A stretch of 64,000 bases of DNA from Klenkia taihuensis (GTDB lineage Bacteria > Actinomycetota > Actinomycetes > Mycobacteriales > Geodermatophilaceae): the NCBI RefSeq assembly GCF_900112525.1, contig NZ_FOMD01000006.1, positions 1 to 64,000 on the forward strand, written 5' to 3'. A program made the translations under genes and the position numbers. This document shows, piece by piece, positions 28,028-36,667 of this stretch. The notes beneath the pieces were generated by a model. That model saw only the letters and a list, made by a program, of their open reading frames with translations. It ran no database searches and had not been told where the DNA came from. Position 1 is the first letter of the stretch, and each line of letters begins with the position of its first letter.

Positions 28028-28417
28028 CTAGAGGGCGAGCCCGGCCGCGAGGAGCGCGATGCCGAGCAGGGGAGGGGTGAGCTGGATGAGGGCCGGGCGG
28101 GTCCTGGACCGGTCGGACAGCAGCAGGACCAGGCCCGCGGCGACCATCGAGCCGGCGCCGACGAACACCAGCGTGGCACCGACGGCGGTGGCACCGGCGG
28201 CCAGGACGACGACGACGCCGGCGGCGATCTCGACGGCCAGGAACAGGTTGTAGAAGCCCTGGTTGAACGCCATCGAGCGGGTCTCGCGGGCCTGCTCGGG
28301 GGTGGTGCCGAAGGTGGCCCGGGCCTTCGCGCCGGTCCAGGCGAGGGCCTCGAGCACGAAGATGTACAGGTGGATCGCTGCGGCCACGCCCGCCAGCACC
28401 AACCCTGCGACGACCAT
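28028..28417 (-). CDS. DUF1304-family membrane protein
   Basis: A 129-residue protein with four membrane helices. The sequence VAAAIHLYIFVLEALAWTG followed by TRSMAFNQGFYNLFLAVEI is the DUF1304 signature. Function is unknown. Homologues are often next to TetR genes and oxidoreductases, as here. Start ATG 28417 leads an operon with the MDR gene. The 87-base region to the divergent TetR gene holds a candidate operator. Confidence 0.83.
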   Translation of the reverse strand: MVVAGLVLAGVAAAIHLYIFVLEALAWTGAKARATFGTTPEQARETRSMAFNQGFYNLFLAVEIAAGVVVVLAAGATAVGATLVFVGAGSMVAAGLVLLLSDRSRTRPALIQLTPPLLGIALLAAGLAL

Positions 28418-28441
28418 CCCGACCTCCCGGTTGTGAACTGA

Positions 28442-28481
28442 CCGTTGCACCGTAACGCCACCCGGCGTAGATTTGCAACGG
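28442..28481. promoter_or_regulatory. Candidate TetR operator in the divergent promoter region
   Basis: CCGTTGCA (28442-28449) and TGCAACGG (28474-28481) form a perfect eight-base inverted repeat separated by 24 bases. The left copy overlaps a near-palindrome, GTTGCACCGTAAC. The site lies midway between DUF1304 (start 28417) and the TetR gene (start 28505), where an autoregulatory repressor would bind. Confidence 0.5.
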
Positions 28482-28504
28482 CTGGTCCAGAACGAGGAGG
28501 AACG

Positions 28505-29071
28505 ATGCCGCGACCGCAGGCCTACGTCACCGCCGACGCCGTCCGCGCGGCGCGCGGGGTGTTCTGGGCCCAGGGGTTCGAGGGGGCGGCGGTCCCCGAC
28601 CTCGAGCGCGCGACCGGGCTGAACCGGTCGAGCATCTACCACGCCTTCGGCAGCAAGCGAGGCCTGTTCGACGCCGCCGTGCAGAGCTACCTCGACGAGG
28701 TGGTGCGCCCGCGCCTCGCTGTCCTCACCGGTCCCGACGTCGCCCCCGACGCCCTGGTCGAGTACCTGTCCGGCCTGCGCGCGGCGATCGCCGCCGTCGA
28801 CCCGGGCGGAGCCGGGCAGGGGTGCCTGCTGGTCAACACCGCGACCGCGCCGATCGGCGGGGACGCCGCGGTGCGCGCCGTCGTGGCCGGCTACCGGGGC
28901 GAGCTGCGGACGGCGTTCGAGCGCGGCGTGCGGGCCCGGTTCCCCGACCGCGACCCCGCCGAGCTCGCCGACACCTGCACCTCGTTGGTGGTCGCCGCCT
29001 TCGCCCTCGCCCGGGTCGACCCCGACGGCGCCGTCCGCTCGCTGGACGTCGCGCTGGCCCAGGCCGCCTAG
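28505..29071 (+). CDS. TetR-family transcriptional regulator
   Basis: A 188-residue repressor-type regulator. The N-terminal domain carries VTADAVRAARGVFWAQGFEGAAVPDLERATGL and the recognition helix NRSSIYHAFGSKRGLFDAAV. The rest is a helical ligand-binding domain (TetR_C) of normal size. ATG 28505 follows GAGGAGG. It is divergent from the DUF1304-MDR pair and probably represses that pair and itself. The inducer is unknown but may be an electrophile handled by the MDR enzyme. Confidence 0.9.
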   Translation: MPRPQAYVTADAVRAARGVFWAQGFEGAAVPDLERATGLNRSSIYHAFGSKRGLFDAAVQSYLDEVVRPRLAVLTGPDVAPDALVEYLSGLRAAIAAVDPGGAGQGCLLVNTATAPIGGDAAVRAVVAGYRGELRTAFERGVRARFPDRDPAELADTCTSLVVAAFALARVDPDGAVRSLDVALAQAA

Positions 29072-30102
29072 AGCTCCCCGCGCACCAGCTCGGCGGCCAT
29101 CGCCAGGGCGCGCATCTTGCCCGCAGCGGACTCCCGCGGCAGGTACTTCAGCCCGCAGTCGCTGGAGAGCACCAGCTTCGCGACGTCCACGTGGCCCAGC
29201 GCCCGGCGCACCCGGTCGGCCACCTGCACCGGCGTCTCGACCTCGGGCGTCGAGAGGTCCAGCACGCCCAGGGCGATGCCCTTCCCGCGCAGCGGCTCCA
29301 GCGTCGCCGGGTCCATGTGGGACTGCGCGGTCTCCACCGACACCGCGTCGCAGGCCACGTCGGCGAGCTCGGGCAGGAAGGAGTAGCCGTCGGGGCGCTG
29401 CGCCACCATCGCGGCGTAGCCGAAGCACAGGTGCACGTGCGTGGTGCCCGCGGCGCCCTCCAGGGCCCGGTTCAGCGCCTCGACGCCGTACCGGCGGGCC
29501 ACCTCGGGCCGGGCCTGCAGCCACGGCTCGTCCAGCTGGACGACGTCGGCCCCGGCGGCGAACAGGTCGGCGATCTCGGCCCGGACGACGTCGGCGTAGG
29601 CCAGCGCCAGCTCGCGGTCGTCGCCGTAGTGGTCGTCCTGGGCCTGCTGCGCCATGGTGAACGGCCCCGGCACGGTGATCTTGACGGCGCGGTTGGTGTG
29701 CGCCCGCAGGAACCGGACGTCGTCGGCCTGCACCGGCCGCGGCCGGGTGATCGGGCCGACCACGCGGGGGACCGGGATGTCCAGGCCGGAGCGGTTGCGC
29801 ACCGTCCCCGGGTGGTCCAGGTCGATGCCCTCGAGCGCGGTGGCGAAGTGGTTGGAGTAGGACTCCCGCCGCACCTCGCCGTCCCCGACGATGTCCAGGC
29901 CGGCCTCCTCCTGGGCGCGGACGGTGACCAGGGTGGCGTCGTCCTGCGCCTCGGCCAGCCGCTCGGCGGGGATCCGCCACAGCTCGGCGGCGCGCACCCG
30001 CGGCGGGAACTGGTGGCCCAGCCGGTCGCGGTCGATCAGCCAGTCGGGCTGGGGCAGGCTCCCGACGACGGTGGTGGGCAGCGTCGGCAGCGGGCGTGGC
30101 AT
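29068..30102 (-). CDS. MetE C-terminal-domain-like cobalamin-independent methyltransferase
   Basis: A 344-residue single-domain relative of the catalytic half of MetE. The start LPTTVVGSLPQPDWL is typical. Zinc ligands are visible as the HxC pair in THVHLCFGYAA and the Cys in LVLSSDCGLKYLPRESA. The acid region VVQLDEPWLQARPE is conserved. Full MetE is about 750 residues. Short forms like this use simpler methyl donors or partner proteins, so the donor is uncertain. Methyl transfer to homocysteine or a related thiol is the probable reaction. ATG 30102 fits; the frame is open beyond it. The gene diverges from a MetX-like gene, with 89 bases between. Confidence 0.83.
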   Translation of the reverse strand: MPRPLPTLPTTVVGSLPQPDWLIDRDRLGHQFPPRVRAAELWRIPAERLAEAQDDATLVTVRAQEEAGLDIVGDGEVRRESYSNHFATALEGIDLDHPGTVRNRSGLDIPVPRVVGPITRPRPVQADDVRFLRAHTNRAVKITVPGPFTMAQQAQDDHYGDDRELALAYADVVRAEIADLFAAGADVVQLDEPWLQARPEVARRYGVEALNRALEGAAGTTHVHLCFGYAAMVAQRPDGYSFLPELADVACDAVSVETAQSHMDPATLEPLRGKGIALGVLDLSTPEVETPVQVADRVRRALGHVDVAKLVLSSDCGLKYLPRESAAGKMRALAMAAELVRGEL

Positions 30103-30109
30103 GCCGACG

Positions 30110-30115
30110 ATCCTG
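30110..30115 (-). promoter_or_regulatory. Candidate -10 (CAGGAT) for the MetE-like gene
   Basis: On the reverse strand CAGGAT lies seven bases before ATG 30102. It departs from TANNNT at the first base, so this is a weaker example of the leaderless pattern. Confidence 0.35.
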
Positions 30116-30191
30116 CCCGATGCGGGGGTGACGGGGGCCCGGTCGTGCGTCAGGGTGGCCCCATCCCACCCGGCTCGACGAGGAGCTGCCC

Positions 30192-31265
30192 GTGATCGAG
30201 AACCCGTTCTACGCACCCGAGGTGCAGGGCCCCTACCAGCTGCACTCCCTGGGGTCCTTCGACCTGGAGGAGGGCGGCACCATCCCCGACCTCCAGCTCG
30301 CGTACGCCACCTACGGCGAGCTGAACGAGGCCAAGGACAACGCGATCCTGGTCCCGACCTGGTTCAGCGGCACCCACGCCACCTGGTGGCAGGTCTACAT
30401 CGGGGAGGGGCGGGCGCTGGACCCGGCGAAGTACTTCATCGTCGTGGTGAACCAGATCGGCAACGGGCTCTCGACGTCACCGCACACCACCGACGACCCC
30501 GCCATCGCGATGTCGCGGTTCCCGAAGGTCAGGATCGGGGACGACGTCCGGGCGCAGCGGCAGCTGGCGCAGGAGCTGTTCGGCATCGACCGGTGGGCGC
30601 TGGTCGTCGGCGGGTCGATGGGCGCGCAGCAGGTCTACGAGTGGGCGGTGCGCTACCCCGACGCCGTGCAGCGGGCCGCCCCGATCGCCGGCACCGCGCA
30701 GAACACCCCGCACGACTTCCTCTTCACCCAGACGCTGATGGACGCCATCACCTCCGACCCCGGGTGGAACGGCGGGGAGTACACCAGCCACACCGAGGTC
30801 GCCGCCGGGCTGGCCCGGCACGCCGACATCTGGGCGATCATGGGCCTGTCGACGGAGTTTTGGCGCTCGGGCTTCTGGAGGGGCATCGAGCTGCCCGACA
30901 CCAGCTGGGACACCTTCACCGAGTTCCAGGAGCGGTTCACCCGCGCGGTGTTCGGCGCGATGGACCCCAACGCGCTGCTGACCATGGGCTGGAAGTGGCA
31001 GCGCGGCGACGTCGCCCGGCACACCGGCGGCGACCTGGCTGCGGCGCTCGGGCGGGTCACCGCGCGGACCTTCGTCATGCCCATCGACGAGGACATGTTC
31101 TTCCCGCCGCGCGACTGCCGCCGGGAGGCCGAGCTGGTCCCGGGCGCGCAGGTGCGGGTGCTGCCGAGCATCGCCGGCCACTTCGGCCTGTTCGGCTTCG
31201 AGCAGACCTACCTGGACGCCGTCGACGCCAACCTGGGGGAGCTGCTGGCCAGCGAGGTGCCGTAA
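30192..31265 (+). CDS. Homoserine O-acetyltransferase-like (MetX-like) alpha/beta hydrolase
   Basis: A 357-residue alpha/beta-hydrolase of the MetX superfamily. The N-terminal part has GGTIPDLQLAYATYGELNEAKDN. The nucleophile elbow is VVGGSMGAQQVYEWAVRYP (Ser in GGSMGA). The acid lies in MPIDEDMFFPPRD and the histidine in SIAGHFGLFG. True homoserine acetyltransferases carry NVLGGCxGSTGP where this protein has VVNQIGNGLSTSP. The acyl acceptor may therefore differ, or the protein may be a hydrolase. Proximity to the MetE-like gene hints at sulphur metabolism. The start is GTG 30192. Confidence 0.8.
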   Translation: MIENPFYAPEVQGPYQLHSLGSFDLEEGGTIPDLQLAYATYGELNEAKDNAILVPTWFSGTHATWWQVYIGEGRALDPAKYFIVVVNQIGNGLSTSPHTTDDPAIAMSRFPKVRIGDDVRAQRQLAQELFGIDRWALVVGGSMGAQQVYEWAVRYPDAVQRAAPIAGTAQNTPHDFLFTQTLMDAITSDPGWNGGEYTSHTEVAAGLARHADIWAIMGLSTEFWRSGFWRGIELPDTSWDTFTEFQERFTRAVFGAMDPNALLTMGWKWQRGDVARHTGGDLAAALGRVTARTFVMPIDEDMFFPPRDCRREAELVPGAQVRVLPSIAGHFGLFGFEQTYLDAVDANLGELLASEVP

Positions 31266-31308
31266 CCCGGTCGCGCGGGGGCCCGGCCGTCTGGCACGGT
31301 CGGGCCCC

Positions 31309-32145
31309 GTGGAACGCATGGTGCAGGTCGCCGACGGGGTCCAGCTGTGGGTCGAGGAACGGGGGGACCCGGGTGCGCCCGCCGTCCTGCTGGTGATGGG
31401 GGCGGCGTCGTCCGGGCTGGTGTGGCCCGACGAGCTGGTCGACCGGCTGGCGGCGTCGTACCGGGTGGTGCGCTACGACCACCGCGACACCGGCCGCTCG
31501 ACGCGGGGCACGACGTACGCCCTGCGCGACCTGGCCACCGACGCGGTCGGCGTGCTCGACGGGCTCGGCGTCGACCGCGCGCACGTCGTCGGCATGTCGA
31601 TGGGCGGGCTGCTGACCCAGCTGCTGCTGCTCGACCACCCCGACCGGCTGCACAGCGCGACGCTGTTCTGCACCGGGCCGCTGGGCGGTGCCGCCGGTGA
31701 GCCCGCGCCGCCGCCGGCCGACGACCTGCTGGCCTTCTGGGCGACCATGGCCGAACCGCGCGACGACGAGGCGGAGCTGGCCTGGCGGGCGGAGCACTGG
31801 GCCCGGCTGAACGGCGACCAGCTGGACGTCGACCCCGCCGAGTGGGTGGCGCTCGAGCAGCGGGTGGCCGCGCACTCCGGCGGGTTGCTGCCGGCGACCC
31901 CGCACGCCGTCGCCGACCAGGGCGGCCTGGCCCGGGGTGCGGAGCTGGCCGCGGTCCGGGTGCCCGTACTGGTGGTCGAGGCGCCGGCCGACCCCGCCTA
32001 CCCGCCGCCGAACGCCCAGCTGCTGGCCGGCGCGCTGGGGAACGCCCGGGTGGTCACGGTGCCCGGCATGGGCCACGCGCTCCCGCCGGCGGTCCTGGGC
32101 CCGCTGACCGACGCGATCGAGGAGCACCTCGCCCGCTCGATGTGA
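31309..32145 (+). CDS. Alpha/beta-hydrolase family protein
   Basis: A 278-residue alpha/beta-hydrolase. The oxyanion segment is LLVMGAASSGLVWPDELV. The RYDHRDTGRS strand-turn follows, the nucleophile elbow is VVGMSMGGLLTQLLLL (Ser in GMSMGG), the acid region is VVEAPADPAYPP, and the histidine is in VPGMGHALPP. The RDTGRS motif is common in actinobacterial esterases of the RdmC/EstB type. The substrate is unknown. GTG 31309 is eight bases after CACGGT, a weak -10. Confidence 0.85.
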   Translation: MERMVQVADGVQLWVEERGDPGAPAVLLVMGAASSGLVWPDELVDRLAASYRVVRYDHRDTGRSTRGTTYALRDLATDAVGVLDGLGVDRAHVVGMSMGGLLTQLLLLDHPDRLHSATLFCTGPLGGAAGEPAPPPADDLLAFWATMAEPRDDEAELAWRAEHWARLNGDQLDVDPAEWVALEQRVAAHSGGLLPATPHAVADQGGLARGAELAAVRVPVLVVEAPADPAYPPPNAQLLAGALGNARVVTVPGMGHALPPAVLGPLTDAIEEHLARSM

Positions 32146-32183
32146 CATCCAGCGGTGTCCGGCCGCCGGGATACCGCCTCGAC

Positions 32184-33605
32184 TCACATCGGGCTGGGGC
32201 CGGCCGGGGTGACGGCGGGGAGCTCCGACGTCAGCAGGCGGACGCGCTTGCGCCGGCCGGGGCGGCGGGCGGCCAGGAAGTCCAGCGCGATCGCCGCCGT
32301 CCACGACTGGTCCCGCGACCCGAGCTGCTCGCCGGTCAGCGGCTCGTAGTACTCGGCGAAGTCGCAGTCGACCAGCTGCGCCAGCCCGGCCAGCCGCAGC
32401 GCGTTGGCCGCCTCCTGCTCGCCGGACCGGTTCAGCGCCCACGCCATCAGCCAGTTGAGCACCGGCCACTGCGGCCCGCGCCAGTAGGTGCGCTCCCGGA
32501 ACGCCGGCGAGGCCGGGGAGACCGAGGGGACGACGGGCCAGCGCAGCCGCGAGTGGCCGCACCAGCGGGGGCCCAGCAGCAGGTCGCGCTGGCGGCGCAG
32601 CAGCGCGTCGTCGCCGCCGCACACCAACGGTGCGAAGCCGGCCGCGGAGTCGACCGCCAGGAAGTCACCCGTCCGCAGGTCCAGGTCGCGGGCCAGGTCG
32701 GTGGCCGGGTCGACCGTGCGCAGCACGCCGGTGCGGAACCGGCGGGCGATGGCCCGGGACTCCTCGATGCCGGCCGGGTCGGCGCCGAGCTCGGCGCCCA
32801 TGTCGGCCAGCAGGTCCGAGGCCGCGGCCAGCAGCGCCGAGACCAGCACGTCGCCGACCACGAAGTCGCCGGTCGCCCGGTAGGCGGCGTCGTCGTAGCG
32901 GGCCCGCACCTTCTGCTCGACCAGCCACAGGTAGCGGGCGTACTCGGCGTCGCTGGGCCGCTGGGAGGGGTCGGACACGTGCGCGAGGTCCCGGCGCACG
33001 AACGGCGGCACCGGGCCGGGCACCACCCGGGAGTAGGGGGCGTCCCAGCGCGGGGAGTCGTCCATGCCGGACTCCCAGCCGTGGTGGATCTCCACCAGGC
33101 CGTGCGCGTGCGGGTCGCGCGCGGTGGCCAGGTAGCGGTGCCAGGCCAGCCACTGCGGGAAGGTGTCGAGCACGAACCGCTCGCACAGCTCCTGGTCGCC
33201 CCCGCCCCGGCGGCGGGCGTCGTGCAGGATCCGCGACAGCGCGATGACGTGGATCGGCGGCTGGGTGATCCCGCTGGTCAGCACCCCGGCGGGCCGCGCG
33301 GCCGCGACCTGGGTGCGCCAGCGGTCCGGGTCGGGGAAGTAGTCGCTGGGGGAGTGGAACAGGATGTGCGGGATCATCCCCGTCGCCCACTGCCCGGTGA
33401 GCAGCGTGCGCAGCTCGTCCAGCGCCCGCGGCACCGAGACGGTGGCGATGCCCAGCGCGACGAACCCGGCGTCCCAGCTCCACATGTGCGGGTAGAGCGT
33501 CGGCGAGGCGACGGTGAAGCGGCCGCGGTCGTTGGCCTTGAGCACGTAGCCGGCCCGCCCGGCCATCAGCGCGATGTCGACCGGCGTGGGGTGCTGTATC
33601 GCCAT
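32184..33605 (-). CDS. Probable glucosylglycerate hydrolase (GH63-like)
   Basis: A 473-residue (alpha/alpha)6-barrel glycosidase. Long stretches resemble the mycobacterial glucosylglycerate hydrolase GgH: LYPHMWSWDAGFVALGIA, HHGWESGMDDSPRWD, VSDPSQRPSDAEYARYLWL and FAEYYEPLTGEQLGSRDQSW. The Asp in MDDSPRWD and the Glu in AEYYEP are the likely catalytic acids by that resemblance. The family hydrolyses glucosylglycerate or mannosylglycerate, osmolytes stored under nitrogen or salt stress, to sugar and glycerate. ATG 33605 follows GAGGA. The permease gene lies nine bases upstream on the same strand, so the two form an operon. Confidence 0.78.
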   Translation of the reverse strand: MAIQHPTPVDIALMAGRAGYVLKANDRGRFTVASPTLYPHMWSWDAGFVALGIATVSVPRALDELRTLLTGQWATGMIPHILFHSPSDYFPDPDRWRTQVAAARPAGVLTSGITQPPIHVIALSRILHDARRRGGGDQELCERFVLDTFPQWLAWHRYLATARDPHAHGLVEIHHGWESGMDDSPRWDAPYSRVVPGPVPPFVRRDLAHVSDPSQRPSDAEYARYLWLVEQKVRARYDDAAYRATGDFVVGDVLVSALLAAASDLLADMGAELGADPAGIEESRAIARRFRTGVLRTVDPATDLARDLDLRTGDFLAVDSAAGFAPLVCGGDDALLRRQRDLLLGPRWCGHSRLRWPVVPSVSPASPAFRERTYWRGPQWPVLNWLMAWALNRSGEQEAANALRLAGLAQLVDCDFAEYYEPLTGEQLGSRDQSWTAAIALDFLAARRPGRRKRVRLLTSELPAVTPAGPSPM

Positions 33606-33614
33606 GACCCATCC

Positions 33615-34958
33615 TCACCGCCCGGGCCGCTCCGCGGTAGAGGTGCGCGTCACGCGGGCCAGCAGGTACAGCACGACGCCGACGGCGAGCATGATCGCCG
33701 CGCGCAGCCAGGTGCCGGCCTCCTGCTGCCACAGCAGCAGCACGCAGGAGGCGATCGCCAGCACCGGCAGCACGACCGGGGCGCGGAAGTGGTCGTGGTC
33801 GACCCGGTCGCGGCGCAGCACCAGCACCGACACGTTGGTGGACAGGAACACGAACAGCAGCAGCAGGACGACGGTGGTCGCCAGCGTGGCCAGGTCCCCG
33901 GTCAGGGTCAGCCCGATCGCCACCAGCGTGGTGGCCACGATCGCCACCCACGGGGTGCGCCGGACCGGCAGCACCCGGCCCAGCGCGGACGGCAGCAGGC
34001 GCTCCTCGGCCAGGCCGTAGACCAGCCGGCTGGCCATGATCATCGTCAGCAGGGCACCGTTGGCGACGGCCACCAGCGCGATCGCGGAGAACACCTGGTC
34101 GGGGATGCCGACCCCGCTGGCCTGGACCACCGCCAGCAGCGGCCCGGACGACGCCGCGAGCTCGTCGGGGGCCAGCACCACCGAGGCGGCCAGGCCGACC
34201 AGCACGTAGACCGCGCCGGCGGCCAGCAGTGCGCCGAACAGCGCCCGCGGGTAGACCCGCCGCACGTCGCGGACCTCCTCGGCCATGTTCGCCGAGGTCT
34301 CGAACCCGACGAAGGAGTAGTAGGCCAGCACCGCCGCGGCGAGCACCGCGCTGCCGGCGGACACCCCGTCGGGGAACTCCACGACCCGGCCCGGGTCGCC
34401 GTCCCCCCGGCCCAGCACCACCGCGCCGAGGACGACGACCAGCACCAGCCCGGACACCTCGACGCAGGTCATCACCAGGTTGGCCCGCATCGACTCCTGG
34501 ATGCCGCGGGCGTTGAGCAGCCCGACGAGCACCAGGAAGACCACCGCGGCCGGGACGGCGGGGACGTCGAGGAACGCCGTCAGGTAGTCGCCGCTGAACG
34601 CCAGCGCGAGCCCGGCCGCGCTGGTCACCCCGGCGGCGAGCATGCAGAACCCGACCAGGAACGACAGCACGGGGACGCCGAAGGCACGCTCGGCGAACAC
34701 CGCCGCGCCGCCGGCCCTCGGGTACTTGGTCACCAGCTCGGCGTAGGACGCCGCGGTGAGCATCGCCAGGCCCAGCGCGACCAGCAGCGGCACCCAGACC
34801 GCGCCGCCCACCTCGCCGGCGACCTCGCCGATGAGCGCGTAGATGCCGGCCCCCAGGACGTCGCCGAGCACGAAGACGAAGAGCAGCTTGCCACTGACGG
34901 CCCGCTTCAGCGCGGTGCCGCTGTCGCGTTCGGTCGAGTTCCGGTTCCCGTCGGTCAC
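33615..34958 (-). CDS. APC-superfamily amino acid permease
   Basis: A 447-residue membrane protein with about 12 helices. Helix 1 carries the unwound segment FVLGDVLGAGIYALIG, in which GAGIY is the substrate-binding loop of APC transporters. Helix 6 carries YYSFVGFETSANMAEEVRD, with F-x-G-F-E as the second loop. It probably imports an amino acid or amine by proton symport. The start GTG 34958 gives a normal cytoplasmic N-terminus (TDGNRNSTERDSGTALKR); the frame stays open for another 30 codons. It is co-transcribed with the GgH-like gene. The functional link is unclear. Confidence 0.88.
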   Translation of the reverse strand: MTDGNRNSTERDSGTALKRAVSGKLLFVFVLGDVLGAGIYALIGEVAGEVGGAVWVPLLVALGLAMLTAASYAELVTKYPRAGGAAVFAERAFGVPVLSFLVGFCMLAAGVTSAAGLALAFSGDYLTAFLDVPAVPAAVVFLVLVGLLNARGIQESMRANLVMTCVEVSGLVLVVVLGAVVLGRGDGDPGRVVEFPDGVSAGSAVLAAAVLAYYSFVGFETSANMAEEVRDVRRVYPRALFGALLAAGAVYVLVGLAASVVLAPDELAASSGPLLAVVQASGVGIPDQVFSAIALVAVANGALLTMIMASRLVYGLAEERLLPSALGRVLPVRRTPWVAIVATTLVAIGLTLTGDLATLATTVVLLLLFVFLSTNVSVLVLRRDRVDHDHFRAPVVLPVLAIASCVLLLWQQEAGTWLRAAIMLAVGVVLYLLARVTRTSTAERPGR

Positions 34959-35113
34959 CGGTGCCAGCGTCGTCCACACCGGCCGATCGCGCGCGCCGGG
35001 AGCCACCCGGGCGGGGCGGGTCGGCTGGTGCGCCGGGCCCGCGCCGGGCACCGTGGGCCGGTGCGCAGTGTCCCCGGGCCCGGTCGCTCGTTGACCCGTG
35101 CTGTGAGGGCTGC

Positions 35114-36667
35114 GTGATCACCACCGTGCTGCGGAGCGCGCGCGCCCTGCCCCCGGCCCTGCTGCGCGTCGTCGTCCCGGGCATCCGCCGGGTGGTGCCC
35201 GCCGACCGCGTCGTCGCCCCCGGCATCGCGCTGCTGGTGGTGGCGGCCAACGTCGTCGGCGCGGGCGTGGTGACCGTGCTGCTGCTGGGCGTCAACGGCG
35301 GCAGCGACGTGGAGTCCCCGACCGGCCGGCTGGTCACCGGCATCGTCGGCGCGGGCTACCTGCTGCTGGCCATCCCGGTCGGCGTCGTCCTCGGCCTGCA
35401 CAAGCACCGCCGCACCAACCGCTGGCTGTGGACCGGCCGCACCCCGACGCCCGAGGAGGTGCTGCTCGCGCTGCGGCTGCCCGGCGACGTCGCCCGGCTG
35501 GTGGCCTGGGTGTGGGCGGTGGCCGCGGTCGGGCTGGGCGTGGTGTCGGCGGCGGTCTACCCCCAGGCACTGGTGGGGCTGCGGATCGGCATCTCCGTCG
35601 TCCTCGGCGGCGTGGTCACCGCCGGCGTCACCTACCTGCTGGTCGCCCGCGCCGCCCGGCACGTCACCGCCCGCGCGCTGGCCGCCCAGCCCCCCGACCA
35701 GCCGCGCACCCTCAGCGTCCGCCGGCGCCTGCTGCTGACCTGGGGCCTGACCAGCGGCGTGCCGATGCTCGGCCTGATCCTGCTGGTCCTCGACCCCACC
35801 GGGCAGGGCACGCCGGGCCGGTTCACCGCGCTGTTCCTGCCCGGCGTCGCGCTCGTCGTCGGCCTGCTCGCCACCCTGCTGGTCGCCCGCGGCGTGGGCT
35901 CGCCGCTGCGCGAGCTGCGCCGGGCGGTGCAGCGGATCGGCGAGGGCGAGACCGACGTCCGGGTCGTCGTCGACGACGCCGGGGAGATCGGGCTGCTGCA
36001 GAACGGGGTGAACACCATGGCCAGCGGCCTGGCCGAGCGGGAGCGGCTGCGCGACCTGTTCGGCCGGCACGTCGGCGCCGACGTCGCCGCCCGCGCGCTG
36101 TCCGACGGCGTCGAGCTGGGCGGGGAGACCCGCACCGTGGCCGCGCTGTTCGTCGACGTCGCCGGCTCCACCGGGCTGGCCGAGCGGCTGGGCCCGCAGG
36201 AGATGGTCGGCCTGCTCAACCGGTTCTTCGCCGTGGTCGTGGACGCCACCTCCGCCGAGGGCGGGCTGGTCAACAAGTTCGAGGGCGACGCCGCGCTGTG
36301 CGTGTTCGGCGCGCCCCAGCCGCTGCCCGACGCCGCCGGTGCCGCGCTGCGGGCGGCCCGGGCGATCTGCACCGCGGTCGCCGAGGCCGGCGAGGTCGAC
36401 GTCGGCGTCGGGGTGGCCTGGGGCGACGTCGTCGCCGGCCAGATCGGGGCGGACAGCCGCTCGGAGTACACCGTCATCGGCGACGCGGTGAACACCGCGG
36501 CCCGCCTCACCGAGCTGGCCAAGGACCACACCGGCCGAGCGGTGGCCAGCGACGCCGCCGTGCAGGCCGCCACCGCGGGCGAGCGGGAGCACTGGGTGGC
36601 CGGCGAGGAGGTCGTGCTGCGCGGCCGCTCGGAGCCGACCCGGCTGTGGGTGCTCGCCGGGGGATGA
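35114..36667 (+). CDS. Class III adenylyl cyclase, six-TM plus HAMP type
   Basis: A 517-residue membrane cyclase. Six helices occupy roughly residues 25-265. A HAMP domain follows (VARGVGSPLRELRRAVQRIGEGE), then the cyclase domain. Metal ligands are Asp348 (FVDVAGST) and Asp392 (KFEGDAALCVFG). Purine-specific Lys is in VNKFEG and Asp in VIGDAVN. The transition-state Asn and Arg are in AVNTAARL. All catalytic residues for ATP are present, so it should make cAMP. The architecture equals the mycobacterial Rv1318c/Rv1319c/Rv1320c/Rv3645 group. GTG 35114 begins the protein. The next gene starts in its stop codon. Confidence 0.92.
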   Translation: MITTVLRSARALPPALLRVVVPGIRRVVPADRVVAPGIALLVVAANVVGAGVVTVLLLGVNGGSDVESPTGRLVTGIVGAGYLLLAIPVGVVLGLHKHRRTNRWLWTGRTPTPEEVLLALRLPGDVARLVAWVWAVAAVGLGVVSAAVYPQALVGLRIGISVVLGGVVTAGVTYLLVARAARHVTARALAAQPPDQPRTLSVRRRLLLTWGLTSGVPMLGLILLVLDPTGQGTPGRFTALFLPGVALVVGLLATLLVARGVGSPLRELRRAVQRIGEGETDVRVVVDDAGEIGLLQNGVNTMASGLAERERLRDLFGRHVGADVAARALSDGVELGGETRTVAALFVDVAGSTGLAERLGPQEMVGLLNRFFAVVVDATSAEGGLVNKFEGDAALCVFGAPQPLPDAAGAALRAARAICTAVAEAGEVDVGVGVAWGDVVAGQIGADSRSEYTVIGDAVNTAARLTELAKDHTGRAVASDAAVQAATAGEREHWVAGEEVVLRGRSEPTRLWVLAGG

